DNA of 64,000 nucleotides from positions 9,545-73,544 of the forward strand of contig JBHJGY010000004.1 in NCBI GenBank assembly GCA_050331335.1, read 5' to 3'. The DNA comes from Thermohalobaculum sp050331335 (GTDB lineage: Bacteria; Pseudomonadota; Alphaproteobacteria; Rhodobacterales; Rhodobacteraceae). The translations under genes were made by a program, and so were the position numbers. How positions within the stretch are numbered: the first letter of the stretch is position 1; every line of letters starts with the position of its first letter. Below the pieces are notes generated by a model. That model was not told the origin of the DNA. It made no database searches and worked only from the letters and a program-made list of their open reading frames with translations. This document shows, piece after piece, positions 8,935 to 17,862 of the stretch.

Positions 8935-9029
8935 CGGCAGTTCAGAGGCGGCTTTGCCAGGCGGCTTGACCGAGCCGGCAGCGGCGGGTCAGCTTGACGC
9001 GCGCAACCTCCTGAAAGGACCGCCCACCC

Positions 9030-10028
9030 ATGTCGCTCAAGTCCGAGATCGCCGCCATTCGCATCGAGAAAACTGGAGGGCCCGAGGTTCTCAAAGTCGG
9101 CCGTTTGCCCGGCCCAATGCCCGGGCCCGGCGAGATCCGCATCCGCCACGCCGCGGTGGGCGTCAACTTCATCGATACCTATCATCGGTCTGGGCTCTAT
9201 AAAGTTGCGCTGCCTTCCGGGCTCGGCCTCGAGGCTGCCGGCGAGGTGGATGCCCTCGGCGAGGGCGTGGAGGAGTGGGCCCTGGGCGACCGGGTCGCCT
9301 ACTGCACAGGGCCGATCGGCGCCTATGCGCAGGCCCATACCGTGAAGGCCGATCGCGCGGTCCGACTGCCAAAGGGGATCGACTTCGACACTGCCGCCGC
9401 CAGCCTTCTGAAGGGGCTCACGGTACAATACCTCATCCGTCAGATCCGCCGGGTCGCGGAAGGTGAGACCGTCCTCTTCCATGCCGGAGCAGGCGGTGTC
9501 GGTCAAATCGCCATCCAATGGCTCAAATCCCTGCGCGCACGGGTTATTGCGACGGCCGGCGGCGCCGAGAAATGCGAGATGTGCCTGAAGCTCGGCGCCG
9601 ATACGGTGATCGATTACCGGACTGACGGCGTCGCCGCCATCGCCCCGAAAGTGCGCGAGGTGACCGAGGGCGCGGGCGTTCCCGTCGTCTATGACGGGGT
9701 GGGCAAAGACACCTTCCCGGCCTCCTTGGCCAGCCTCGCTCCGCGCGGCCTGCTCGTGAGCTTCGGAAACGCCTCTGGCCCGGTCACCGGCGTCGATCTC
9801 GGCGTGCTTGCCCAGCATGGCTCGCTCTTTGTCACCCGCCCGACGCTTGCGCATTACGTGGCCACCAAAGAGGAGCTGCAGCGCGCCGCGGACGACTTCT
9901 TCGCCACCCTCGTCTCAGGCAAAGTGACGGTTACAGCTCCCCAAATCCTGCCGCTCGCAGAGGCCGCCCAGGCGCACCGGCTGCTCGAAGGCCGCGCCAC
10001 CACCGGGTCTTTGGTCCTGCGCCCTTGA
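9030..10028 (+). CDS. NADPH:quinone oxidoreductase (zeta-crystallin type)
   Basis: The 332-residue protein is a medium-chain dehydrogenase/reductase of the quinone reductase subgroup, reducing quinones or enones with NADPH. The N-terminal GroES-like domain carries GVNFIDTYHRSGLY, typical of the subgroup. The Rossmann fold has AGAGGVGQIAIQ near residues 151-162. No zinc-binding cysteines of the alcohol-dehydrogenase type are present. An AGGA-like ribosome site precedes the ATG at 9030. It is transcribed divergently from mnmE and converges on the M3 peptidase gene with a 27-base gap. The physiological substrate cannot be told from sequence. Confidence 0.9.
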   Translation: MSLKSEIAAIRIEKTGGPEVLKVGRLPGPMPGPGEIRIRHAAVGVNFIDTYHRSGLYKVALPSGLGLEAAGEVDALGEGVEEWALGDRVAYCTGPIGAYAQAHTVKADRAVRLPKGIDFDTAAASLLKGLTVQYLIRQIRRVAEGETVLFHAGAGGVGQIAIQWLKSLRARVIATAGGAEKCEMCLKLGADTVIDYRTDGVAAIAPKVREVTEGAGVPVVYDGVGKDTFPASLASLAPRGLLVSFGNASGPVTGVDLGVLAQHGSLFVTRPTLAHYVATKEELQRAADDFFATLVSGKVTVTAPQILPLAEAAQAHRLLEGRATTGSLVLRP

Positions 10029-10055
10029 CTACGATGCACGCCGAGCCGGGGGGCC

Positions 10056-12086
10056 TCACGCCACATTTGCCGGCTCGGTAAGCCCGCGCCCCTCGAGCAG
10101 CGCGTCGGGGCCGGGCATGCGTCCACGGAAAGCGATATAGGCTGCGTCCGGTTCCTCGCGCCCGCCTGCCGACAGCACATGGGTTTCCAGCTTGGCGGCC
10201 GTGGTGCGGTCGAACAGATCTCCCGCCTCCTCGAAGGCGCGAAACGCATCCGCATCCATAACCTCCGACCACATATAGCTGTAGTAGCCCGCTGCGTAGC
10301 CGCTCCCGGCGAAGACATGCAAGAAATGCGGCGGCCGGTGGCGCATCGCGATCTCTCCGGGCATGCCGATCTCTGCCAGCACCGCCGCTTCGAACGCCCT
10401 GGGGTCAGCCGCAGCCGCGTCCGCCCGCAAGCCGTGCATCTCCAGATCGACAAGGGCCGAGGCCAGATACTCGACTGTCTGGAAACCTTGGCCGAAGGTT
10501 TCCGCCGCCTTGATCTTCTCGACCAGAGCCATCGGCATCGGTTCACCTGTCTCAACATGACGGGCATGGGTCTCGAGGATCTCTGGCACCGAAAGCCAGT
10601 GCTCGTAGAGCTGCGACGGCAGTTCGACGAAATCCCGCGCCACAGCTGTGCCAGCGATCGACGGGTAGGTAACGTCAGAGAGCAGCCCGTGCAACGCATG
10701 GCCGAACTCATGAAACAACGTCCGGGCGTCGTCGAAGGACAACAGCGTCGGCGCCCCCTTCGCGAAGTTGCAGGTGTTGAAGATGATCGGCCGGTACGGC
10801 TCCTTGAGCTTCTGTTGGCGCCGCAGCGCGCTCGCCCAGGCGCCGGAGCGTTTGGAGGGTCGCGCGTGATAGTCCCCGACGAAAAGACCGATATGCTTGC
10901 CGTCGCGAGTGACCTCCCAAGCGCGGGCGTCCGGGTTGTGGAGCGCGAGCCCCTCGACCTCACGGAAGGACAACCCGAAAAGCCGACCAGCGACGTCGAA
11001 AGCCGCAGAAATAACGTTCTGCAAGGCGAGATAGGGCTTGGTCTCGGCCTCCTCCAGATCGTGCAGGCGCTTGCGCTCCTTCTCCGCAAGCCACCGCCAG
11101 TCCCAGGGTGCGATGGGTCCGTTCAGGCCAAGCTCCGTGGCGCGCTCCGACAATGCCGCCCGCTCCGCCCCGGCCTTGGCTTGAGCGGCGCGCCAGACCC
11201 GCATCAGGAGCTTTCGCACGGCGTCGGGCGTCTTCGCCATTTCATCCGAGAGGCGGAACGCTGCGAATGTCTCAAACCCCAAAAGCCGCGCCCGCTCTGC
11301 GCGCAGGCTGAGCGTCTCGCCGATAATGTCCCAGGTTCCCTCGGCACCTGCCGCATCGCAGCGCCCGGTCCAGCCGCGCCACGCCGCCTCCCGCAAGTCG
11401 CGCCGGTCCGAGTAGGTAAGAAACGGTTCGACCAAGGAGCGGGAGAGCGTGATCACAGGGCCGGCGAAGCCCCGCGCCTGCCCCTCCGCCTCAGCCGTCT
11501 GGATCAGGCTGTCCGGCAAGCCGGCGGTCTCCGTCGGCCCGAGTTCAAGCGCCCAGACCTGTTCGGATTTGAGCACCGCCTGAGCGAAGGCCGTGCCGAG
11601 TTCCGCAAGCCGGGTCTGGATCTCCTCCATCCGACCCCGTGCCGCCGCGTCGAGATCGGCGCCCGCCCGGACGAAGCGCCGACGCAGCAGCTCCGTCACC
11701 CGCGCCTCTTCGGGCGGCAAAGCATCGGCCCGCTCGACAACCGCCTTGACCCGCCGCCAAAGCGGCAGATCCGTCAGGATCGCCTGGCCATGGGCTGCAA
11801 GCTTAGGGCTGATCTGCCGTTCGATAGCCTGCAGCTCGGGCGTCGTGTCCGATGCGGCGAGGGTGAAGAACACCGCGGCCACCCGGTCCAGCGCGGCACC
11901 GGCGCGCTCGAGGGCCGCCACCGTGTTCGCAAAGCTCGGCTCCTCGGCAGCATTGGCAATCTGGGCAACCTCAGATTTGTGCGCGGCAAGGGCTTGTTCG
12001 AAGGCGGGCATGAAGGCCTCGGCGCGGATCCCGGCAAAGTCCGGCAGGCCGAAAGGGCCAGTCCAGTCATCAGTTAAAAGGCTCAT
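10056..12086 (-). CDS. M3-family zinc oligopeptidase (PrlC/Dcp-like)
   Basis: This cytoplasmic metallopeptidase probably degrades short peptides. The 676-residue protein carries the zinc motif HEFGH in the segment LFHEFGHALHGLLS, followed about 25 residues on by the third ligand region (DFVELPSQLYEHW). The start ATG at 12086 shares ATGA with the stop of the upstream GST gene; the upstream open frame is antisense-like and rejected. The length fits the oligopeptidase A / dipeptidyl carboxypeptidase branch, and I cannot tell which. It is coupled to the GST gene but no functional link is obvious. Confidence 0.93.
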   Translation of the reverse strand: MSLLTDDWTGPFGLPDFAGIRAEAFMPAFEQALAAHKSEVAQIANAAEEPSFANTVAALERAGAALDRVAAVFFTLAASDTTPELQAIERQISPKLAAHGQAILTDLPLWRRVKAVVERADALPPEEARVTELLRRRFVRAGADLDAAARGRMEEIQTRLAELGTAFAQAVLKSEQVWALELGPTETAGLPDSLIQTAEAEGQARGFAGPVITLSRSLVEPFLTYSDRRDLREAAWRGWTGRCDAAGAEGTWDIIGETLSLRAERARLLGFETFAAFRLSDEMAKTPDAVRKLLMRVWRAAQAKAGAERAALSERATELGLNGPIAPWDWRWLAEKERKRLHDLEEAETKPYLALQNVISAAFDVAGRLFGLSFREVEGLALHNPDARAWEVTRDGKHIGLFVGDYHARPSKRSGAWASALRRQQKLKEPYRPIIFNTCNFAKGAPTLLSFDDARTLFHEFGHALHGLLSDVTYPSIAGTAVARDFVELPSQLYEHWLSVPEILETHARHVETGEPMPMALVEKIKAAETFGQGFQTVEYLASALVDLEMHGLRADAAAADPRAFEAAVLAEIGMPGEIAMRHRPPHFLHVFAGSGYAAGYYSYMWSEVMDADAFRAFEEAGDLFDRTTAAKLETHVLSAGGREEPDAAYIAFRGRMPGPDALLEGRGLTEPANVA

Positions 12087-12715
12087 GCTCGTTCCTCCAT
12101 GATGCCGGGCCGCGCCGCCATCCGATCGAGCCAGGCGGTTAGCGCCGGCACATCCTCCGGCAGCGGATGCCGCAGGATGCGCCGAAAGTCCACGGCCACG
12201 AAGGCGGTGATGTCGGCGATGCTCACGCGATCCGCGGCGATCCAATCCCGCCCGACCAACTGGTTGTCGAGCGCGCGCAGATGGTCGTCGATGCGGGCGC
12301 GGTTCAACTCGCCCCAGGCCCCAATCTGGGTCTCCAGCGCGGCCATCTTCGGGTTTGTGTGGCGGAAGGCGGCGACGACCGACCTGAACAACCCGTGCTC
12401 GATCCGTCGCTCCCACATTTCGATTTCCGCCGTCTCCAACGCATCACGGCCCATCAGATTGGGCTCAGGATGCAGCGCTTCGAGATAGCGGCAAATCGCG
12501 ATCGTCTCCGTCAGCACGGTCCCATCCGATAGCGCCACCGCGGGCACTGTTGGCCAGCCCACCACGCCGAGAAAGTCCGGCGCCTTATGCGCCCCGGTCA
12601 TCAGATCAATCTGAACCGCAGGGATCTCGAGCCCCTTCTCGGCCAAAAACAACGCCAGCCGCCGCGGATTGGGGGCGCGTCGCTGGTCGTACAGGCGGAT
12701 AGGCTGCGGCAGCAT
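12083..12715 (-). CDS. Glutathione S-transferase family protein
   Basis: About 210 residues with the two-domain GST layout. The N-terminal thioredoxin fold begins PIRLYDQRRAPNPRR and contains the cis-proline segment GWPTVPAV and the gamma-glutamyl contact DGTVLTETIAI. An all-helical C-terminal domain follows, with the conserved N-capping region DRVSIADITAF. The ATG at 12715 is preferred because AGGGGAG lies about 10 bases upstream; an ATG at 12742 is also open. It ends in ATGA overlap with the M3 peptidase gene. Substrate unknown; detoxification or stress is a family-level inference. Confidence 0.9.
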   Translation of the reverse strand: MLPQPIRLYDQRRAPNPRRLALFLAEKGLEIPAVQIDLMTGAHKAPDFLGVVGWPTVPAVALSDGTVLTETIAICRYLEALHPEPNLMGRDALETAEIEMWERRIEHGLFRSVVAAFRHTNPKMAALETQIGAWGELNRARIDDHLRALDNQLVGRDWIAADRVSIADITAFVAVDFRRILRHPLPEDVPALTAWLDRMAARPGIMEERA

Positions 12716-12849
12716 CGGCAAAAACTCCCCTGGTCCGGCCATAGCCTAGGACGCGTCGGGCGCGCCGCCAAGATGCTCCGCACCCCAGACCCAACAACGC
12801 ACACCAGATCCGATCAAGGCCCAAAGAAGGCCCCAACGAGGACAGCCCG

Positions 12850-13302
12850 ATGCCGCTCACCCCCATGCTCCGAGATTTCGCCCTGTGCTATCTCTTTTCG
12901 GTTGCCGCAGCCGCAGGGCTGGTCATCGGGATCGCCGCGATCGGCGGGCCCCAGACGGGCAGCGGGATCGCCGTCGCGCCTTGGCTCGCGGCGCTTTGGT
13001 TCGCCGGCTACCGACAGGGCATGCGGGCCGGTGACGTACCGGCTGGCCACGATGCCTGGCGCGTCGCCGGCGCCCTGCTGGCCTTGCTCCTGGGGCTCAA
13101 TGTCCTCATCGCCGCCGGGATGATCGCCCTTGATCCGGCGACGGCCGCCGCCACGCTTGCCCCGCTCGACCAGGCGGCGGACTCCAGCCTCATCGCTGTC
13201 TTGGCCATCCTTGTGGCGAGCTGCCTCGGTCTGCTCTTACTCGTGCACCGCTATGTGATCCCGCTGGCCGCGCGCGCCGGCACCCCGCCGCGCGAGATCT
13301 GA
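12850..13302 (+). CDS. Small integral membrane protein (possibly ABZJ_00895 family)
   Basis: The 150-residue product has four hydrophobic segments, near residues 10-30, 42-52, 74-93 and 115-137, so it is probably a four-helix inner-membrane protein. It resembles the uncharacterised ABZJ_00895-type membrane family in size and layout, but I recognise no functional motif. It reads divergently from the GST gene and precedes pyrB by about 80 bases. The 12743-12849 gap presumably carries promoters in both directions. Confidence 0.7.
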   Translation: MPLTPMLRDFALCYLFSVAAAAGLVIGIAAIGGPQTGSGIAVAPWLAALWFAGYRQGMRAGDVPAGHDAWRVAGALLALLLGLNVLIAAGMIALDPATAAATLAPLDQAADSSLIAVLAILVASCLGLLLLVHRYVIPLAARAGTPPREI

Positions 13303-13383
13303 CACGTCGCCCCGCGACACGAAGGCCATCGCTTGCCCCACGCCGATCCGTCCCGTATAGCCTCGTGGCGGCAGGGGGCAGGC

Positions 13384-14316
13384 ATGATCGCGCATCGGCA
13401 TCTTCTCGGGATCGAGCATCTGTCGGCGGCGGAGATCCGCACCATCCTTGATCTTTCAGAGGACTATGTCGCCCTCAACCGCCGGCGCGAGAAACATGCC
13501 GAGCGCCTGCGGGGCCTCACCCAGATCAACCTCTTCTTCGAGGCTTCCACCCGAACCCAGGCTTCTTTCGAACTCGCCGGCAAGCGCCTTGGGGCAGATG
13601 TGATGTCGATGGCTGTCCAGGCCTCGTCGATGCGCAAGGGCGAGACCCTGATCGACACGGCGGTGACGCTCAACGCCATGCACCCCGATCTGCTGGTGGT
13701 CCGCCATGGTCAATCCGGCGCCGTCGCGCTTCTGGCGCAAAAGGTGAATTGCGCCGTGGTGAATGCGGGCGACGGACGCCATGAGCACCCCACCCAGGCG
13801 TTGCTCGATGCGCTGACCATCCGCCGCCGGCTGGGGAAGCTGCAGCGGTTGACCGTTGCGATCTGCGGCGACATCGCGAATTCCCGCGTCGCGCGGTCCA
13901 ACATCCTGTGTCTGAACGCGCTGGAGAATCGGGTTCGGGTGATCGCGCCGCCGACGTTGTTGCCGTCTGGGATCGAGCGCTTCGGCGTCGAGGTCTTCAC
14001 CGAGATGGACGCGGGGCTCGCGGGCTGCGACGTCGTGATGATGCTGCGCATCCAGAACGAGCGGCTCGACGGGGCCGCGGTGCCGTCGCGGCGGGAGTAC
14101 TTCCATCGCTACGGGCTCACAGCCGAGAAGCTGGCCCTGGCCAAGCCCGATGCGATCGTCATGCATCCGGGTCCGATGAACCGCGGCGTCGAGATCGACC
14201 CGAATGTCGCCGACGACATCAACCGCTCGGTGATCCAGGAGCAGGTAGAGATGGGCGTGGCTGTGCGCATGGCCGTGCTCGACCTCCTGGCCCGCAATCT
14301 GGAAACGGCGGCATGA
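13384..14316 (+). CDS. pyrB: Aspartate carbamoyltransferase catalytic subunit
   Basis: PyrB condenses carbamoyl phosphate and aspartate in the second step of pyrimidine synthesis. The 310-residue form from ATG 13384 begins MIAHRHLLGIEHLS, the usual N-terminus; an upstream ATG at 13333 would add 17 atypical residues. Carbamoyl-phosphate contacts FFEASTRTQ and HPTQALLD are present, and MLRIQNER and HPGPMNRGVE complete the active site. A G-rich ribosome site (AGGGGGCAGGC) precedes the chosen start. It lies upstream of a dihydroorotase-like gene, as in class A complexes where the inactive homologue helps assembly. Confidence 0.95.
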   Translation: MIAHRHLLGIEHLSAAEIRTILDLSEDYVALNRRREKHAERLRGLTQINLFFEASTRTQASFELAGKRLGADVMSMAVQASSMRKGETLIDTAVTLNAMHPDLLVVRHGQSGAVALLAQKVNCAVVNAGDGRHEHPTQALLDALTIRRRLGKLQRLTVAICGDIANSRVARSNILCLNALENRVRVIAPPTLLPSGIERFGVEVFTEMDAGLAGCDVVMMLRIQNERLDGAAVPSRREYFHRYGLTAEKLALAKPDAIVMHPGPMNRGVEIDPNVADDINRSVIQEQVEMGVAVRMAVLDLLARNLETAA

Positions 14317-14345
14317 CCAGACCACCGCACGCGCAACCCTGCAGA

Positions 14346-14361
14346 TGTTTCACGTGGAACA
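14346..14361. promoter_or_regulatory. parS site 3 (between pyrB and the dihydroorotase-like gene)
   Basis: TGTTTCACGTGGAACA is identical to the site at the mnmG start and lies 30 bases after the pyrB stop. It sits in an ATG reading MFHVEHG, the same context as at mnmG, though here the ORF is uncertain. Confidence 0.92.
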
Positions 14362-14365
14362 CGGC

Positions 14366-14587
14366 ATGACCGCACCCCGGTCCTCGCATGACCACGACCG
14401 TGGCCGGCCCGCCCTCGGGGGCGCGCGCGGGCTCGCCGTTCTCGCCATCGACCGCGTCACGGACCGGTTTCAGCGCCGCCGCCTCGTTCGCCGCCGCTTT
14501 GCTCTGGCCGACCGCTGGCTCTGGCGCCGCGACACCGCCGCCCTTGCCGCCTGCGGCGCGAAGCTTCGCCGGAGCCCCCCGTGCTGA
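14366..14587 (+). CDS. Hypothetical small basic protein (doubtful)
   Basis: A 73-residue frame starts at ATG 14366 (or MFHVEHG from 14345, over the parS site) and overlaps the next gene start by 7 bases. The product is rich in Arg, Ala and Asp (for example FQRRRLVRRRFALADRWLW) with no family match I know. Two other frames are also open here, so coding is not certain. The tight overlap with the next gene and the strand agreement favour a real gene that fills the pyrB-pyrC gap. Confidence 0.35.
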   Translation: MTAPRSSHDHDRGRPALGGARGLAVLAIDRVTDRFQRRRLVRRRFALADRWLWRRDTAALAACGAKLRRSPPC

Positions 14588-15852
14588 CCCATCTCCTCAA
14601 TGCCCGGCTGATCGACCCTGCGACTGGCTATGACGGCCCGGGCGCGATCCGCATCCGCGGCGGTGTGATCGAGGAGGTCCACAAGGGCGCCTCCCCCCGG
14701 CCCGGAGAGGGCGAAGGGGTCGACTGCGGCGGTCATGCCCTGGCACCCGGTCTGGTCGATGCGCGGGTCTTCGTCGGCGAGCCCGGCGCGCGCCACCGCG
14801 AGTCGCATCGCTCGGCGGGCGAGGCGGCCGCAGCCGGCGGCGTCACCACGCTTGTCCAGCAGCCGGACACCCAACCGCCGCTCGACGACCCTGCGCTGGT
14901 CCAGTTCACTCTCGCCCGGGCGCGCGAGGCGTCCCTCGTCCGCGTCCATGCCATGGCAGCCCTGACCCGCGGTCTCCGAGGTCAGGAGATGACCGAGCAA
15001 CGGTTCCTCCTCGATGCGGGCGCCGTCGCGCTCACCGATGCGGACCATGCCGTGGGCGATGCCCGGGTCTTCATGTCCTGCCTGCGCTATGCCACCTCGA
15101 CCGGCGCGCTCATCGTCCACCATCCGCAAGAGCCTGCGCTGGCCCGCGGCGCCTGCGCAACCGCCGGCGAGTTCGCCTCCCGGCTCGGTTTGCCCTCGGT
15201 CCCTGCGATCGCCGAGCGCATCCTACTGGCGCGCGATCTGGCCCTCGTCGAGGCCACCGGCGCCCGCTACCACGCCGATCAGCTGTCGACCGCCGCAAGC
15301 CTCGGGCCGCTGGAGCGGGCAAAGGAGGCCGGGCTCGATGTCACCGCCGGGGTCTCGATCCACCACTTGACCCTGAACGAATACGACATCGCCGATTACC
15401 GTTCCTTCTTCCGTCTCGAACCGCCGCTGCGGGCCGAGACCGATCGCGCCGCGCTCGTCGAGGCCCTGGCAGCGGGTCTCATCGACCTCGTCGTCTCCTC
15501 CCACCTGCCCTGGGACGAGGAAGCCAAGCGGTTGCCTTACGAAGAGGCTGCCACCGGTGCCGTCGGTCTCGAGACCCTGCTGCCTGCGGCACTTCGGCTC
15601 GTCCATGCGGGGCATCTCAGCCTGCCCGCGCTCCTCGATCGGCTCTCCCTGGCGCCTGCCCGTCGGTTGGGGCTGCCCGGCGGGCGGCTTGCCGCAGGGG
15701 TGCCGGCCGATTTGGTCCTGTTTGATCCTGGGGCGCCCTGGGTGCTCGACCGAGCCCGGCTGCACTCCAAGTCGAAAAACACCCCGTTCGATCGCCAGCG
15801 TCTAGAGGGCCGGGTTCTCGGCACCTGGGTCGATGGCATCCGCGTGTTCTGA
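14581..15852 (+). CDS. pyrC: Dihydroorotase-like protein, probably catalytically inactive
   Basis: The 423-residue amidohydrolase is homologous to type I dihydroorotase, as shown by overall order, AAAAGGVTTLVQQPDTQP, and GLETLLPAALRLVH near residue 333. The metal-binding HxH normally following a Val-Asp is replaced: VDARVFVGEPG at residues 59-69 has Arg62 and Phe64. The catalytic Asp of the TDHAPH-type motif is Ser307 in VSSHLPW. Such proteins (PyrC' or PyrX type) are known to support aspartate carbamoyltransferase assembly without catalysis, which fits the position behind pyrB. The GTG at 14581 is the likely start. An active dihydroorotase should be elsewhere in the genome. Confidence 0.88.
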   Translation: MLTHLLNARLIDPATGYDGPGAIRIRGGVIEEVHKGASPRPGEGEGVDCGGHALAPGLVDARVFVGEPGARHRESHRSAGEAAAAGGVTTLVQQPDTQPPLDDPALVQFTLARAREASLVRVHAMAALTRGLRGQEMTEQRFLLDAGAVALTDADHAVGDARVFMSCLRYATSTGALIVHHPQEPALARGACATAGEFASRLGLPSVPAIAERILLARDLALVEATGARYHADQLSTAASLGPLERAKEAGLDVTAGVSIHHLTLNEYDIADYRSFFRLEPPLRAETDRAALVEALAAGLIDLVVSSHLPWDEEAKRLPYEEAATGAVGLETLLPAALRLVHAGHLSLPALLDRLSLAPARRLGLPGGRLAAGVPADLVLFDPGAPWVLDRARLHSKSKNTPFDRQRLEGRVLGTWVDGIRVF

Positions 15853-15863
15853 GGCGAAGCGCC

Positions 15864-16481
15864 ATGTTTCACGACATTCTGGGCTTCGACCGCGCTCTGC
15901 CTTGGCTCGCCCTTGCCTTTTCGATCGGGCTGGCCGCGGGCGCCGTTCCCATAGGGGTTTTGCTCGCCCGCGCCTTCGGGTTACAGGACCCCCGCGGCAT
16001 CGGCTCGGGCAATATCGGCGCAACCAATGTTCTGCGTACCGGTCATCGGCTGGCCGCTGGCCTCACCTTTGTGCTCGACGCCGCGAAGGGTGCGGTACCG
16101 GTGTTGGTCTTTCTCTCCTGGGGCGATCTCGCCGCCCAGGCGGCGGGCCTGGGCGCCCTTCTCGGCCATTGCTACTCCCCCTGGCTGCGGTTCCAAGGCG
16201 GCAAGGGGGTCTCGACGTTGCAGGGCGTGATGCTCGCCCTCTACTGGCCGGCGGGGCTGGGTGTCGCCGCCACCTGGCTGACCGCCGTCGCCCTCACGCG
16301 CATTTCCTCGGTCGGCGGGCTTGCCGCGGCAGCATCGGCCCCGTTGTGGCTCATCGTCTTTTCCCGCTGGGAGGCGGTACAGGCCGCCAGTCTCGCCGCA
16401 CTGCTGATTTGGCTTCGCCACATCGGCAATATCAGGCGGCTCGTCGCCGGCAACGAACCTCGGATCGGCCAACGCCGCTGA
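15864..16481 (+). CDS. plsY: Acyl-phosphate:glycerol-3-phosphate acyltransferase
   Basis: PlsY transfers an acyl group from acyl phosphate to glycerol-3-phosphate, the first step of phospholipid synthesis, in the inner membrane. The 205-residue protein has five hydrophobic segments and the three family motifs: GSGNIGATNVLR near residue 47, GHCYSPWLRFQGGKGV near residue 100, and RHIGNIRRLVAGNE close to the C-terminus. The ATG lies 11 bases after the dihydroorotase-like stop with GAGG nearby. It is part of the pyrB-plsY-dprA run common in Rhodobacterales. Confidence 0.96.
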   Translation: MFHDILGFDRALPWLALAFSIGLAAGAVPIGVLLARAFGLQDPRGIGSGNIGATNVLRTGHRLAAGLTFVLDAAKGAVPVLVFLSWGDLAAQAAGLGALLGHCYSPWLRFQGGKGVSTLQGVMLALYWPAGLGVAATWLTAVALTRISSVGGLAAAASAPLWLIVFSRWEAVQAASLAALLIWLRHIGNIRRLVAGNEPRIGQRR

Positions 16482-16564
16482 GCCCATCCCGTCCGGGCCG
16501 CCCCCTCGGTTAACCACAGTTTAACCATGTGCCGCTTTGCTCTGGCGATCGAGGAGGAAAGCCC

Positions 16565-17773
16565 ATGGCCGTTACCAACCCCGCCATCACCCTGCCCAAC
16601 CTGCCACCGGAGCTGCCTGAGCTAAGCCAGGCGGAGCGTCTCGCCCGCTTGAGACTGGCCCGCAGCCGCAATGTCGGCCCCAGGACCTATGCCCATCTGT
16701 TGCGTCGGTTCCGAACGGCACATGATGCGCTCGAGGCCTTGCCAGAGCTCGCAGCACGGGGAGGGGACCGGGAGTACGGGCTCTGCCCCGAAGACGTCGT
16801 GGAGGCGGAATGGCGGCGTGGGATGGAGCTCGGCGCATGTTTGAGCCTGGTCGGCGAGCCGGGCTATCCGCGCCTGCTGGCCACGATCCAAACGCCGCCG
16901 CCGGCGGTCTGGGTTCTCGGGCAGGATGCGGTGCTGGAGCGGCCCGCTGTGGCCATCGTCGGCGCGCGCAACGCCTCCGCGCTCGGCCTGCGGACCGCAA
17001 GATCGCTGGCCCGTGAGCTCGGGGAGGCGGGACGGATTATCGTCTCCGGCCTGGCGCGCGGGATCGACGCCGTTGCCCATGAGGCGAGCCTCGAGACCGG
17101 CACCTGCGCGGTGCTTGCCGGCGGGATCGATCGTCCCTACCCGCCGGAGAACCTCGCCCTCGCCGAGCGGATTGCCGCAGACGGCGCGTTGATCTCCGAA
17201 TGCCCGATCGGAACAGAGCCGACCGCCCGTCATTTTCCCAAGCGCAACCGCCTGATTGCCGGGCTGTCAGAGGCCGTCGTCCTCGTCGAGGCGGCCAGCC
17301 GTTCCGGCTCCCTGATCACCGCGCGCTACGCCCTGGAGCAGGGCCGCGAGGTCATGGCCGTCCCTGGCTCGCCAGAGGACCCCAGGGCCGCCGGCTGCAA
17401 CGGGCTGATCCGTGACGGTGCCGCCCTCGTGCGCCATGCCCAAGACGTGCTCGATGCCCTTGCCCTGCCCGCCCGGGCCGGCTTCGCGGAGGACGCGCCG
17501 GGCTTTCGGTTCGATGCGGCCGAGTTCGACGCGGAGGAGGACGGCTTCGACGCCTTGGCCGATTTCGACCCCGAGGGCCATGAGGAAGACGCAGCGCTGG
17601 CTGAGCAGGTGGTTCGGCTCTTGGGACCGCAGCCGGTTGAGATCGATGAGGTCGCCCGCGCCTGCGGGGCGCGCGCCAGCGATCTGTCCCTTGTCTTGCT
17701 CGAGCTCGAGCTGGCCGGTCGGGTGGCGCTGCTGCCAGGTGCAAAGGTCTGCCGCATGGTCGAGGAGGGCTAA
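16565..17773 (+). CDS. dprA: DNA-processing protein DprA
   Basis: DprA binds incoming single-stranded DNA and loads RecA during natural transformation. From ATG 16565 (preceded by GAGGAGG) the 402-residue product has an N-terminal SAM-like domain. The extended Rossmann fold follows with VAIVGARNASALGLRTA, IIVSGLARGIDAVAHEASL and AVLAGGIDRPYPPEN, and a C-terminal winged-helix domain sits near residues 340-400. A upstream ATG at 16529 lacks a ribosome site. It lies 83 bases after plsY and 89 before topA. The gene is also kept in bacteria not known to be competent. Confidence 0.95.
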   Translation: MAVTNPAITLPNLPPELPELSQAERLARLRLARSRNVGPRTYAHLLRRFRTAHDALEALPELAARGGDREYGLCPEDVVEAEWRRGMELGACLSLVGEPGYPRLLATIQTPPPAVWVLGQDAVLERPAVAIVGARNASALGLRTARSLARELGEAGRIIVSGLARGIDAVAHEASLETGTCAVLAGGIDRPYPPENLALAERIAADGALISECPIGTEPTARHFPKRNRLIAGLSEAVVLVEAASRSGSLITARYALEQGREVMAVPGSPEDPRAAGCNGLIRDGAALVRHAQDVLDALALPARAGFAEDAPGFRFDAAEFDAEEDGFDALADFDPEGHEEDAALAEQVVRLLGPQPVEIDEVARACGARASDLSLVLLELELAGRVALLPGAKVCRMVEEG

Positions 17774-17862
17774 GCCGCGGCGTTGACACCCTCTCGGCAC
17801 TGACCCATGTTCTGCCCTCGCGCGCCGGCAGTTCCCCGGAGCGGCGCTTAAGAGGAGCGAAT

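Noticed and set aside
10179..12077. A 632-codon open frame on the plus strand opposite the M3 peptidase gene
   Set aside because: It is antisense to a gene with an intact HEFGH motif and has no domain of its own; GC-rich DNA keeps antisense frames open.
14388..14633. An alternative 81-codon frame between pyrB and the dihydroorotase-like gene
   Set aside because: It runs well into the next gene and its Ser/Ala/Pro composition looks like a shadow frame.
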